Below, in pieces: positions 47,346 through 59,258 of a DNA stretch of 64,000 nt. The position numbers and the translations under genes were made by a program. The first letter of the stretch is position 1, and every line of letters begins with the position of its first letter. The stretch comes from Scortum barcoo. Taxonomy: Eukaryota > Chordata > Actinopteri > Centrarchiformes > Terapontidae. The DNA lies in assembly GCA_023238725.1 (NCBI GenBank), contig CM041551.1:8421759-8485758 (forward strand), read 5' to 3'. The notes beneath the pieces were generated by a model that saw only the letters and a list, made by a program, of their open reading frames with translations, was not told the DNA's origin and made no database searches.

Positions 47346-50300
47346 TGGTTTGATCCCCCTCTCTTTTTTTTTTCCTCTCCCTATCACTCCCTCCCTCCCT
47401 GTATCTTCCATCTCTTGTACATTCAGCGAGGGTTCCCACGTCTCAGCAGCCCAAAGAAAAAGTCTGCCCCGCTCTGCTAGCCGGCCCCTCAGCCGGCTGG
47501 CTAATTGCAGAGGTATCACTGTGTCAAATGACTAATAGAGTTTCCCTTCCAGTCGCTAATCTGCCAGCAGGAGCACAGCCACGATTTGTTTACTCTACGG
47601 TGAAGCAAAGGGAATACAAAGACACACCCTCCCTTTTATTTCCTCTCAAACACAATTTCACGCCGCCAGAGTGTTAGGTGAGAGAAGTGTTAGTGGAGTG
47701 CACGTGTGTGAATGCTAGTCTGTTCGTGCACACATGGCACATTTCATGATATGTTTAATATTTCATGAAACAGCCCAGTGACTTTGCCTCATGCTGGTCT
47801 TTGGCAAATGTATGAAAGACACACCGTATCATGCTCATGCATCCATATGTTTTTCTTGCTATACATCGGAGGACCTTTCACTTTTATCTCTAGTCAACAG
47901 CCCCAAATCCAAACCTTAACTTTCAATTACATGCTTAACTTTAAACTTGTATGTGTATGTCCTAACTAGCACAATGTTGCAGAAGAATGGTCAAAAATAA
48001 CTCCAAAAGTTAAAATCCCCAGCTGGTTCTCACAAGGGCAGGAATACATGAATACATACACAACGACAAGCAGTTATCCATAAACAGGAACCCACATGCT
48101 GATTATTGCCAGGCAATATTGGCCCCAAAGGTCAAGTCATCAGTAAAAACACACCATTACCAGAGCAAATGATGAATTCAGCAGCACTCCATTTACTTTG
48201 GGTAGGTGAAGAAGAGAGGAAGCGCAGACAGAAAGATTGAGCGAGGAAGGAGATGGAATGCATAAAGAGGCGTGGGGAAGCTGAATACAAAGTAAAGAAT
48301 GTGATTATGAAAGGACGGGCTAAAACAATAATTTGGCAGGACATTTGGGGGAGTTTCTTAGTCTTTATGTTCTCTACCATCTCCCTCCATTATTTGTACT
48401 TTATTTCCCTTTCTTTTTTCAAGTTGTACCAAAGGACATTCCTATTCAGTGGTCACAGTGCAGGCTATAAAATAATTTGACAGGTCATTTTTTTTGTGTT
48501 TTTCTTCTCTCTTCTTTTTACTGCTCTCTTTGTGCTCAGGGGTCCATCCTATTTGGGTGTCAAGTCTCTCTTTGAGTGCACACTGACACTGGTGGCCTAG
48601 AGCCCGGCTACTAATGAGACGTTCAAAAAGATGGACACCACAGACACCACTCAAAGAGTAGAGAAAAGGCTGGGATTTGCCTCTGATGGGAGTAACTCTG
48701 CTTCATTACCCTCCTACACTCTCTGTTCTATGTAGCTGTACTGTCGCTAACTCCAATCGCCTCTAGTTTCCTCCCTCTCCCCTCTGGTCTGGCTCTTTTC
48801 TCAACAGTAGCTCCATCCCTCATCTCTCAGCTGTTTCTCTCTTTTTTCCCAGGCTCTCTCAGTTTCTCTTTTCCTGCCTAATTCTTTGGATCTTTGTCAA
48901 ATTTGGGGCATCAGTAGGAGAGCTCACACAGCCTTTAGCCTCATGGGCATTGCGTGGCAGAGTCTGAAAGTTGAATTTTTCACTGTCTGGCTGGCAAAGG
49001 AATTTTTGTTAACCTGATTTTAAAGTTGGGAAATAAAAATATGCTAATGGTGGTTACATCATCCAAAAGGTTCCTTGTGCCTCTGGTGGGCCGACTAATA
49101 GAGTTTACCAGACTTGGTGAGAAGAATTTAAATAAGAGCTTTGGAAAATGATTGTTAAGTGTTGGCTTAATCTGCCTCATGGACCAAAAAGGTGGCAGAT
49201 CAGATGTGTGTGTGTGTGTGCGTATGAGGGAGAGAGAGAGAGACAGAGAGAGAGAGCAAGAAAGGTGAAAAGGAGAGTGATAAGGGGGTTCTGAAGGTCA
49301 AATAAATGCCACCACTCAGAACAACGCTAAAGAGCAAGTTTGTTGGTCACATAACGATGAGACACTCAACCTCAGCACATTCACATTCACACAGGCTCCA
49401 TCCCTTTGATAATTTAGCGTTTATGCATGTGGGGGCTTATATAATGTGTAAATGTGCACGTTTATATGTGCTCCCACTCGTACATGTTTTATGAGATGCA
49501 TGGGAACTCTCGCGTCCTGGCCCACGTTTATATGTTGAGTGTGTATGTGTTATAATTTTTTGTGCGTTTTCCCAGACACGTTTTAAAGGCTAATTCCCTT
49601 TGTAAGAGGAGCCGCATTGGCCTATGTTGGCCACACAGCTACATATTGATTCCAAGGCTCTGTGATTTATCGCATACTCCGTCAAGAGCACATTTATAGT
49701 GTTTTTGCATGTGCGTATGTGTGTGTTTGTGTGTACACATACCTTGGTCCTAATGACAGATGAGATGGATCCCCCTCCCCACACACCGTCTGTCTCAGTG
49801 TTTTTACAGCCAGAGAAACAAGGCCCCCAGACTCATATTAACACCTTGATATATCACCGATCCTGCCGCTCCAACGCAACAGGGAGGGAAGGTGGCAGCT
49901 ACTGTGCCCCTGCAGGCTTCTTACGTCCCGGAGCAAATCCCCATTCAATTTCCATCTCACTCTAAAGAGAGATAGCTCGGCGTTTTACTTTTTCTTTTAT
50001 TATTTTATCCATTTTTTTTGTCCTTATTGCTCACCAGGCACATGTCTCATTGTGCGGAAAAAAGTTTCCTTCAGCTACCCCCAAATAGGCTTACGAGCAA
50101 AGTTTCCATTTTTCTTTGCAGTGGAACGGCAGGCTAATGAGTCATTTGAGTGACAAAGCTAACACTGTTTCCAAACCCTCAGTGATGTGGAAACTGTTGT
50201 TTTTACAAGGCTAGTGAACTTCATACAGGAAAAGAACTATTGTTAAGTTGGTCTCAAGTATTTCTACTGTTTTTTTTTTTAACTTGATTGAACTATTTTA

Positions 50301-50469
50301 TCCATTTTTTTCTGTATTGTTACAAAAAATAATCACGTCTTCAACAAGAACATGCAGAAAAAACATTTTATGACATATCAATATAGTGTGTAAATTTTAT
50401 GTTTTGAAGTTTGAAAATTGTGTTTTTGTCTTGCACGTTGATATCAGCAGTCATTACAATGATTTTGTC

Positions 50470-50750
50470 TACTCAACTTTTGTCGATTTCTCTCTTGTCT
50501 CTCTTCAATCCTTCCCTCTGTTGAACATTGGTCCTTGTTGTTGATCCTTGGCATGTGGCCAAAAATTTACCCTTCCATATGGAGACGGTTGTCTTTTCCC
50601 AACAACCTGTTCATCTCTGTGTCTGCCTTTCTGCTCTCTCCTCTCCTCTCCTCTCCTCTCTCTCTCCTCTCCTCTTGTCCTTCACATTTATTATTGTCTT
50701 CTCCTCCCCTCATCTACTTTTCTCCTCCTGCCCTCTCCACTGCCCTGTAG
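50470..50750 (+). repeat. ctnnd2: pyrimidine-rich tract before exon I, with (TCCTC)n
   Basis: C/T-rich stretch with a pentamer-like run of CTCTC/TCCTC at about 50634-50680. It ends in ctgccctgtag, itself a strong acceptor 66 nt before the main exon start. Confidence 0.75.
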
Positions 50751-50816
50751 ACCTGACCCAGCGTGTCCATGACCAGGTCCTAAGTTATGTCCTCTGTCCC
50801 TACTTTCCCACCATAG
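50751..50816 (+). CDS. ctnnd2: possible alternative 5' extension of exon I (22 codons)
   Basis: If the acceptor ending at 50750 (ccactgccctgtag) is used instead of the one at 50816, exon I gains exactly 66 nt, in frame and without a stop, reading DLTQRVHDQVLSYVLC and PYFPTI between Thr and the conserved Ala-Pro-Ser-Ser-Pro. I know of no such insert in other delta-catenins. A 22-codon gap without a stop happens by chance about a third of the time, so this is only a candidate. The downstream acceptor has its own good branch-point-like cctaag and pyrimidine run and agrees with the homology. Confidence 0.2.
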
Positions 50817-51120
50817 CTCCCTCCTCCCCTGGTGTCGACTCCGCCCCTTTGCAGCGCACAGGAAGTCACGGCACAGGGACGGGAAACTACAGCCGTGGCG
50901 GGACCAACAACTACGCCACAGTGGGACCAGGCTACACCTCAAGCGGAGGTGGAGGCGGAGACTTGTATGGCTCAGACCCCTATGTGGCGGACCCCTACCG
51001 GACCCTACAGTACTGCCCCTCAGTGGTGGAATCGCCCTACAGCAAGTCTGGACCAGCCCTGCCGCCAGAAGGCAGCCTGCAGCGCTCACCTTCAATCGAC
51101 TCTATTCAGAAAGACCCCAG
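50817..51120 (+). CDS. ctnnd2: ctnnd2 internal exon 'I' (304 nt), last before the armadillo exons
   Basis: Acceptor tttcccaccatag, donor gtagga. It reads APSSPGVDSAPLQRTGS, a Gly/Tyr/Asn-rich middle with a five-Gly run, DPYVADPYRTLQYCPS, then SPYSKSGPALPPEGSLQR and SPSIDSIQKDP, ending two bases into an Arg codon. The mammalian protein has APSSPGVDSVPLQRTGS, the DPYRQLQYCPSV segment, SPYSKSGPALPPEGTLAR and SPSIDSIQKDPR in the same order, so this is certain. In mammals the next residues (Glu-Phe-Gly-Trp) open the armadillo region, and that exon is not in the remaining 12.9 kb. The start is chosen by homology; an upstream in-frame acceptor exists. Confidence 0.97.
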
Positions 51121-51597
51121 GTAGGATAAAAGGGGTGTGTGGGGTGTGAGTATATGTGTGTTTTCTGGGGTTCACTTGACCACACTGTGCATCAGACCAT
51201 GGTGCAAAGGATGCTTAAAGGCACTTTGAAAGGACAAGTGGGACAAACAATCTATATGTTGGTCAGTCAGGGGATTTAATAAGTTTGGTTCAAAAACTCA
51301 CACACACAAACTTCTATTGCTGTATTTGTGAGTGCATTGTATTGAATTACATTCACTCCCTGAAGGCGTACCATAACCTTAACAACAACAGTGTGTGTGC
51401 CGTTTACACACACAAACAGCACGCACACACAGACATACATAGACAGATCAATATTTCAGTAACAGTGATAACAAAAGTCATCTATGTGACTCAATGATGA
51501 GTGTGATTTCAATCAGCACATCTCACACACAGACACCCACTGAAATATATCACTTCTTTCACTCTGGATCATAGACGCGTCAGACACATCCTGCAAG

Positions 51598-51599
<2 letters not shown>

Positions 51600-51644
<45 letters not shown>
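51600..51644 (+). repeat. (CA)22 microsatellite
   Basis: The longest perfect dinucleotide CA run in the window, likely polymorphic. Confidence 0.94.
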
Positions 51645-51647
<3 letters not shown>

Positions 51648-54600
51648 CGCATGGAGTGGTAGCAATGCAGCAGAAATGCTGTAAGCAAGTCAAAATTTTT
51701 CACATTGAAAGCTAAGAATCTTTATATTTTGCTTTAAGTTTTTTTTTTTTATGTCATGTAAGTTAGTAATATATTTCTAATATTGATGTCTGTTTTTATT
51801 TTTACACACTCCACTTGTTTCCAGTTCAAGTCTCTCTCAAACTGGGTGTTCAGGCAGAAGAGAGCAGTGCCTCACAACCAGACAAGCCTCTGCATTGTTT
51901 TAGGTACTGGTTTGAGAATACAATCCGGGAAGGCTGGTTTGATGAATAGATTGACAAGTTGGAAGGCTTACCAGACACCAAAACACTGCATAGCGATTTA
52001 GAGCACGACAAGGAAGGATTTTACAACTCTCAAAAGTTCACGTCAGCAACAATCATTTTATCCGCTGTCTAGACAGTCGTGAGGTAAACAGCAGAATTAC
52101 CATGTTTACTTTGCAAAGTAATATTCAAGGAATATGCACTTGCTTATATTTGATTGTCCCACTCAGTATGTGCTGGTGGATGATGTCATATTACAGTGAG
52201 TAAGTAAGTTTAACCGGGTTCAGCTTCTTTATCAGACAACAGTTTTTCTCTCAGCCCTCTGCATAGGACCCCAATTAAATAAAAGAAAGAAAATGTAAAG
52301 GAAAAAAAATCAGTTTCTCTGGTCACACACCGGTTGCTTTAGAAGCTCCATTTCATTTCTCTAAATGTCATGCTGTGTGTAAAAGAGTCCTACTGGGCTG
52401 TGATCACTTCCATCCTCTTGTCTCCGCAATTAAGCAAAGCCCGCTCTCCCCTCTTTATTTATATATATTTCACAGGACTCTTGATGTATAATTCCTTTAA
52501 TTACAGGGCGAGGGGGACTGAGACGCGTGTGGATCAAGTCTCAGCAGCAGCTGTCAATCACAGGAGAGGGAAGGAGAGAGAGAGTGAGAAGGGGAGAATA
52601 AATGCATGAGAAACACAGGGAAAGAGATGACAGAATAAGAACAAGAAGATAGGAGAGAATTATTTAGAACAGTGATAAAGATAGTCAAGAAAGAGAAAGA
52701 ATGGTCGAACGACATGTGTTCAGTCAGATGAATGGACAATCCTCTTTGAGTTTCTTCAATACTGTGAAGTTGCATCTGATAATGAGGCCATGATGGTTTA
52801 TTATTAATCTAATGTGATTGACTGGCACACATAAACACAAATTATCAAATTTTCCCACTTGAAAAATAAATTATAGGTTTGATTTAATTTAGCTTGTCAA
52901 ACAGAATTCTCAAAATGTATTTTCTTTCCTCAGTTATTGACTGTGTAAAACAAGCACAGTAACTCTGACTCATGGAGGACCATTTTGCCATTTCTCTTTG
53001 TCAGAGGCGAAACCTTTCTTTTTTTGTCATTTTCACATCCAAGCTCATGAAGCCTTTGTTTTTTGCACTGTTGCAGTTTGTTGTCTGCACTGCTGTTTGT
53101 ATACACAGAAAATTCTCCCAGGATTCAATTTCTTTAAGGTATATCTATACCAGCCAGTTGTGACAAAGACACAACAACATAAACAGTTGCAACAGCAGGT
53201 AGAAATAATTTTCTCAAAGAGACAATGGGTGAGGAAGAAGAAAAAAGTGTGCACAGGTCACTGAGATAAGGAGCATGTGTCTCATGGATTGCAGTATCAC
53301 ACATAAACACACTTATAGTGCACACACTGATGTTTGGCTATAGATTTGTAGCAATATATAGTGAAAAAAGAAGGGGAAAATACAATGTCATGCACATTAG
53401 AGATCCTCAAATTTGAATGCTCATTATTGGATAATCTCGCAAATTTATTAGTCTGTTTATGTGGCTGGGAGATCAAATTTTGTTTTCATACATTAGGTTG
53501 TTTGCTGCCATCCATTACTGTGCAATATGGAAGACAGTTTGCCTTTACTTGCCTAATCTGCTCGAACAAAGGCAGTGAAAACATTTAAAAGTTAATTGCA
53601 CTATTTTAGCCGAAATGAGAGACAGCAACTTTCATTTCATATAACTTCTATGTTGTTTTATCAACATTTTTGTATTGGAGACCATGTTTTGATGAAACAA
53701 AGTCGACAGTCACAATGACAGTCTAATATTGACGCAATATACCTGTGGGGCAGATAGACTTTTATAGCTACCATTCACTTCACCCCCATCTGTGACCGTC
53801 TTTCCCCCAAATCCCTTTAATATAAGCTCTGAAAACACAACTGATCAACACACCCCTTTGTCGTTTATTTCCATCTCAAATCTACAAATACTGGATGGAG
53901 AGGTAACTAGTCGTATTTACAATAAAACAACTGCAGCCACTGCTGGCTCAGTTTGAGATTTTTCATTGTAACAATGTTAACCTTTAAAACTGAGGCTGTG
54001 CAGATAGAAGCAGAGCCTCTGTAGAAGCAGGCCTAGGAAGAAAGTATCTTTGATAAACTAACTCAGACTTACACAAACTTAACTTCACTGTATTCGCAAG
54101 AAAGTGTTTATTATTGGCTCAATGGAGTCATTAACACACTTACTTATATGCACAAGCACACATAAGAGATCCCTCACAGCTTCAACCTTTATATAATGCA
54201 TGTGCACAGAACCAGAAAAGCATCTTACTCCTTTTACACTTCATGTTAGACAATAAAAAGATTAAAACCCAGGTATATCTACTCACCCATCAAGAAGCCA
54301 TTTTGTTCACAGTTCCAATATTTTAAGAACCCTTTTGTGGGTTGAAAGCCCTCCTGCAGAGTTCAATAAAACCTTATTTAATTAAAAGTTAGAAAGTTAT
54401 TCATGGTTGTTTTAAGATTCAGACTTCACTAGCTGGAGTCTGATGGTTTAAGAAGGCTTTGGACTCAGTGTGTTGTGTACTTATTTTAATTTTGTCTATC
54501 CATGAACTCTCAAGTTATTTAGAACCACAGGTAGCCAAAGTGCATAGAACCTGAAAGGAGAATAGGAAAAAGGAATGGGTGGATTTTCACAGCAGCTGTC

Positions 54601-55374
54601 AGTCCCAAATTTGGTGTCTTTGTAAATATGACCACATTGTTCTGACAATTTACACATACACCTACCAAGTGCCGCAGTATCACTTGATATACAGAACTCC
54701 CACCTATCACACCTGTTACTACTGTGTACATGTCCAAGCACAAATACTTAATAATTTCTGATTTTGTGTCTAGAAGTCTTAAATTGGACTTAACCCGTAC
54801 TTCAAGAATGCTGATAAGATTGATTTATGTTTTGGCTTTTGAAAATGGCTATATGGCATATTTAGGACAACTCACAATACAGTTATAGAGATATGTACCA
54901 TTAAGTGAGTAATACTTTAAATCCTTACATGATTTCTTAAAACCATGTTATAGGTTTATATATAATCCATTGCTTCTGCTGCTTAATATCGCTGAAGTGG
55001 AGCTATGTGTAACATTTCTCTTTGCCATAAGGTTAAATGGCCTCCTACTGAAACTTCACTCGCTCTTTTGCTGTAATTGGATCTAGCCGAGCTAACATGA
55101 AGTGCTAAATGAGTTAGCAGCAATTAGAGACAAGGAACACTGAGTGAGGGCAGAGGTTATGTCTGTGTGTGTTAATGTTTCTCTAAGTGTGAAGTCTGTG
55201 TTTAGGAGATGACTATGTTTTTTTTCTATATTTCCTCTGCATACTCTCTGCTTTACTTTGTGTACATTACTGTATTATGTGCATGTGTATCTGTGTGAGT
55301 GTGTGCGCGTGTGCATGGCAGCCAGTAACACAGTTAGGGACCATTACTGTTGCAGAAGAGTGAGCGCAATAGAG

Positions 55375-56340
55375 CAGAAGTGAGGACAGCGACACAAAGA
55401 GAAAACTCAATAACCGCTAATGGATGGGAGTGAAGAGAGGAGAGGAGGAAGAGAGGGAGATAAGATAGATAAGGGGAAGGGAGGAAGGAGGGATGGAGGG
55501 AGTGGTGAATATGAAGCCAAAGGGAGGGAGGCAGAGGAAGAGTAGGGAGGAAGGGAAGGAAGGAGGCTCGTGCAGAGAGGAGGATGGGCAATAAAGAGGG
55601 GCGAGGGATTTGGCAATTTGGCAGAAAGACGGAGGGTGGCAGATAGGTGAAGATGACGACGAAGGGAGGTGAATAAATCGAAGCAAGACGGAGCAGATGT
55701 GAAGGAGAAGGGCAGAGCATAATGTAGATCAGTGTTACCCTTTATTGTTTTGTTTGTGTGTTTTGCTTTAAGCTTTCTCCGTGAAAAGAGATTCTCGCCC
55801 CTGCTGAGTTTCTTTCTTAAAGTGAATATTAAAAACAATGTAGGGAGCAAAATGAGGAGGAAAATTTTGAGCACAGACTCTGCAGAATCAATAAAAAGTA
55901 GGCAGGGTAAGAAGGGAAGGCAAAAACCAATAATGAAGGAAAAGAAAATGGAACAAACAAAGGGGATTGGGAGAATCTAAAGTGAGGGAAGAAAGCACAG
56001 AGAGACATTTGTTTAGGGAGTAAGGGAGCCATACCTCGAGGGATCAAAGACAGAGGAAGAAAGGAGGGAGGGAATAATGCAAGGCATTGTAGGGGTTTGA
56101 GAGTAAGGACAGGAGGGATAGAGAGATGAACATTAGCTCAGGGAGGATGGGAGTTAGGGACCAAGGAGGTGAGGGCCAGTGGTTACTTAGTTAGGGAGCA
56201 AGGACGAAAGCAAAAAACATCACGAAGGGGGAGACTTACAGTAAGTGAGGAGAATTCACGGCATTGCAGGAACGAGACTTGACAGGAAGAAAAATGGCAG
56301 GGGAAAAGTTGTAACATTGCGATCAAAAAGGAAAAGGAGA
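55375..56340 (+). repeat. ~1 kb purine-rich strand-biased tract
   Basis: The + strand is dominated by GGAGGAAGGG, GAGAGG and AAGGAAGG units for nearly 1 kb, with a less biased gap at about 55725-55800. No protein-coding signature is present; the Pro/Ser/Leu/Phe-rich minus-strand frames are shadows. Confidence 0.75.
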
Positions 56341-58231
56341 CTGCAGTATTGTTTCAGCTGTGGGGGTGTGCTTGACTTATCTCATCAAACACTCAATCAG
56401 CCTGAAACGTAGACACAGCACTTCAAGATAAGATAAATCAAACTCCCCTCACTTGAATCAAACCTCCTCATTCGCTTTTTTTCCCACAAATCCACCAACA
56501 GTGGTTGTAGTGTTAGTGATGTAAAAATGAAATTGTTGTGATTGGGGGACCAGTTACCATTTTGCGTCTTGTGATACTATTATTGAGCACTCATCGAAAA
56601 TCCCACTGCAAAAACCTTACACAGCAAGCAAAACATAGTCATTAAAGACAGAGGAAGACATCATGGCAACAGTACATGTGAAACATTGCATTGCAGTATT
56701 GTATATGTAAAGGTAAACGAAACAGTCTCAGTGCCCCTATTATTTACTTGATACAATAGAGCTGCTGATATGAACTTGCTATTTACAGTACCTTGATGTG
56801 ATGTGATCTGGTGTGACATGTCATTGTCACCGTGCGCTATTTACTGACAGTGTTTGTTGGCTCACAGCCCGAGCACATTGCACTATTTATGGAAAATCTG
56901 CAATGGTCAGCGGTGCACGTTTGTGTGTATGTGTCTGTGAATGGGTGTGTGTGTGTGTGTGTGGGTGTGTGTGTGGGTCTATGTGTTGTGTGTGTACAAG
57001 GCTGTATCAAAGACAGCGAGATGGAGACATCTGTGATAGCTGATGCAAAGTATTCCCTTGTGTCCCTAAAGGACACTAACATGTCATTGTATGTCTTTTT
57101 ATTATTTTGCAGTTATTACTCTTGTTGTCAGTCGGGCACTAGTGTTTATTTATGTGCACGTGTGTGAGAGAGAGAAACAAAGTGCTTACATTCCCTTCCT
57201 TGCAGCCATTGTCTGTTTGTAAAAGTGTGTTTCTCTGTGTGTTGGATACATATGGTTTATGTATGACTCTACAGTCGAGACACCTGCTTTAGATGGAAAT
57301 TGAGGCGCTGGCAGCCTGTGTGTGTGTGTGGTAGGTCTTGACCGCAGGATTATATTCAGCCAGGGGATCCCATACTCACTTAAGTGTAAGTAAGACCCAC
57401 TCACATCAGCAGTACCCAGTTTACCATACGATGCACCAGGGGATTTCTGCTGTGTAAAGGGGAAGCAGATTATGTTACTTTGGCGTTTACTTGGAGTAGG
57501 TAGTTCTCAGCTCTCCTGTGTGCGCAGCTGTAGTAACTGGGCAAGTCCAACATCCTTAATTTAATAGTGTTCACATTAGGAGATATATACCGGGCGCCCA
57601 TGCAACATGGCAGGTTAGTCACCCAAATTAATGCTTCCATGCTGACGAGCAGAGCCAGATCATTTACCTTGTGTGTGTCCACTAAACAAACATAAATGTA
57701 ACCAGTTTGCTTCACTTCACTTGGATAAATGGACTTTTCTCTTTCACTGATGGCCACCATGGACCAAAGCAGCCAATCAGTTTTCTGTTCTTTGAATACG
57801 TAGTTAATGACGTTGATGAATGAATGAATTATTCTATTATTGTTGCCTTTATTGGTTGATTGATTTCTGATTATATTTATTTACTTATGATGTACTTTGA
57901 TTAGCTTATTCGTATTGGTTATTATTGTGTGTTGTCTTCCTTTGTTCAGCACACAAATTAAGTATAAAGAACCTATCAAGGGCTTGGCCTTGGCTTAATA
58001 TGAAGAAATTGAAATGCAGAAAAGAGAAAAGCAGTGAAAAGAGATGGAGAGGGGGTTGGAATACTTCAGCACCATGAACAGAGACAGAAAGATATATTTA
58101 GGTTGAGAGTTTCAGCACCCTGGACAGAGACAAAGAATGTAAGACTTTTGCTGCTGCTGTAATATGACCGCTGCTACTGCTTATTCCACTTGTTAGCTAG
58201 CATGCTACATGCTCAGCACAGCATGTAGAAT

Positions 58232-58232
<1 letters not shown>

Positions 58233-58281
<49 letters not shown>

Positions 58282-58336
58282 TGTGTGTGTGTGTGTGTGT
58301 GTGCGTGTATATGTGTGTGTGTGTATATATATATAT
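58233..58336 (+). repeat. compound (AT)23-(GT)12-(GT/AT) microsatellite
   Basis: A perfect AT run of about 46 bases passes into GT units, an imperfect GTGCGTGTAT part, and a final short TA run (58324-58336). It is self-complementary, so it can form a cruciform or hairpin and is prone to assembly error. Confidence 0.93.
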
Positions 58337-58769
58337 GAAATATGAACACACAATGGTTTAATACAATACAGAATTAGATATGGTTCTTAAAGTATAAAAG
58401 CTGTCCCATTTTTGTACTCTTACACTAGACTATTATAAAAGATGTTGCACAGAGGCAGCTTATTTGTCCTTTTGCACAGAAGTGAATTTTTAATGATTTA
58501 GCCAATGACCAATGGCCAATGATTGCACATTGCTATATCTGCGGATCATCAAGAGACAACCACATCTTGCTTTTTACATAATGAATATCAGTATTTATGT
58601 CTTTGTGGTGTATGTATATAGATCTCAAGTTAATGAAAAAAACAGGAAAGTTAATGAAGAATATACTGGAAAAAACATTTTGTCCCATTTATATCTTTTT
58701 CTTCTGGGGTGATACCTGTGGTTCTTTGAAGGGGAACTCAGATGTTTAACCTTCACCATGAACAACTGA

Positions 58770-59075
58770 CTGAAAGAGAGAGAGAAGGAAGGCCAGAAAT
58801 GGGGATAGTCAGTCTTTTTTTGTCCTTCGTTAGTAATCCGTGCTGCATCAGACATGGAAATGGACATGGAAAAGGGAAGGAGAGAAAAAAAATGACGTGG
58901 CAATGAGGGAGAGATAAAGAAAGATAAGAGAATGAGTTAGAAACTGGGTGACTTGGGGAGCGAGACAGAAGGAGAGAGGACAGTAAGGGTCTGAGAGGCA
59001 CAGTCACAGGGTGAGCGAAGGATTTAAAGAAAGAGAATGGAAGGAAGAGAGAGAGACAGATAGAGGAGAGAGGAC
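58770..59075 (+). repeat. purine-rich low-complexity tract
   Basis: About 300 bases rich in GAGAGA and GGAAGG on the + strand, interrupted at about 58812-58850. The minus-strand frames are Ser/Phe/Leu-rich translations of it. Confidence 0.65.
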
Positions 59076-59205
59076 ACACTCTATTGGCTCTCAGCACGGC
59101 CCAGGGGTAATTTCCTCTCCACATGAGAAATGCATGCTGGGATATGGAATTACCTCCAAGGGAGGGTAATGATGCATTGCCAGAACCTTGGCCCTAAGGC
59201 ACACT

Positions 59206-59258
59206 GTTGTGTGTGTGTGCTGTGTGTGTGTGTGTGTGTGCGTGTGCGTGCGTGCGTG
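59206..59258 (+). repeat. imperfect GT repeat
   Basis: GT runs separated by ctgt, passing into gcgtgcgtgcgtgcat units. Confidence 0.88.

Larger units (their letters stand above)
38220..50816 (+). other. ctnnd2: intron H-I (12597 bp)
   Basis: The longest intron fully inside the window. From left to right: repeat-poor unique sequence (38.9-40.2 kb), a pyrimidine-rich patch (41.1-41.45 kb), an inverted-repeat element (43.79-44.23 kb), CA repeats (44.6 kb), a LINE tail (45.0-45.66 kb), two further interspersed repeats (45.68-46.16 kb), a GT repeat (46.5 kb), a purine-rich patch (46.98-47.34 kb) and a pyrimidine-rich end (50.47-50.75 kb). No other exon is recognised. Confidence 0.82.

Noticed and set aside
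47010..47519. 169-residue minus-strand open frame
   Set aside because: Its centre is the complement of a purine-rich low-complexity tract; no recognisable domain.
50528..51124. 198-residue open frame as a stand-alone gene
   Set aside because: The last ~100 residues are ctnnd2 exon I. The upstream part is pyrimidine-rich intron plus the possible 66-nt extension; the leading Met is not a gene start.
55334..55874. Overlapping minus-strand frames of 89-155 residues
   Set aside because: All are Pro/Ser/Leu-rich translations of the complement of the purine tract; no domain and no splice context.
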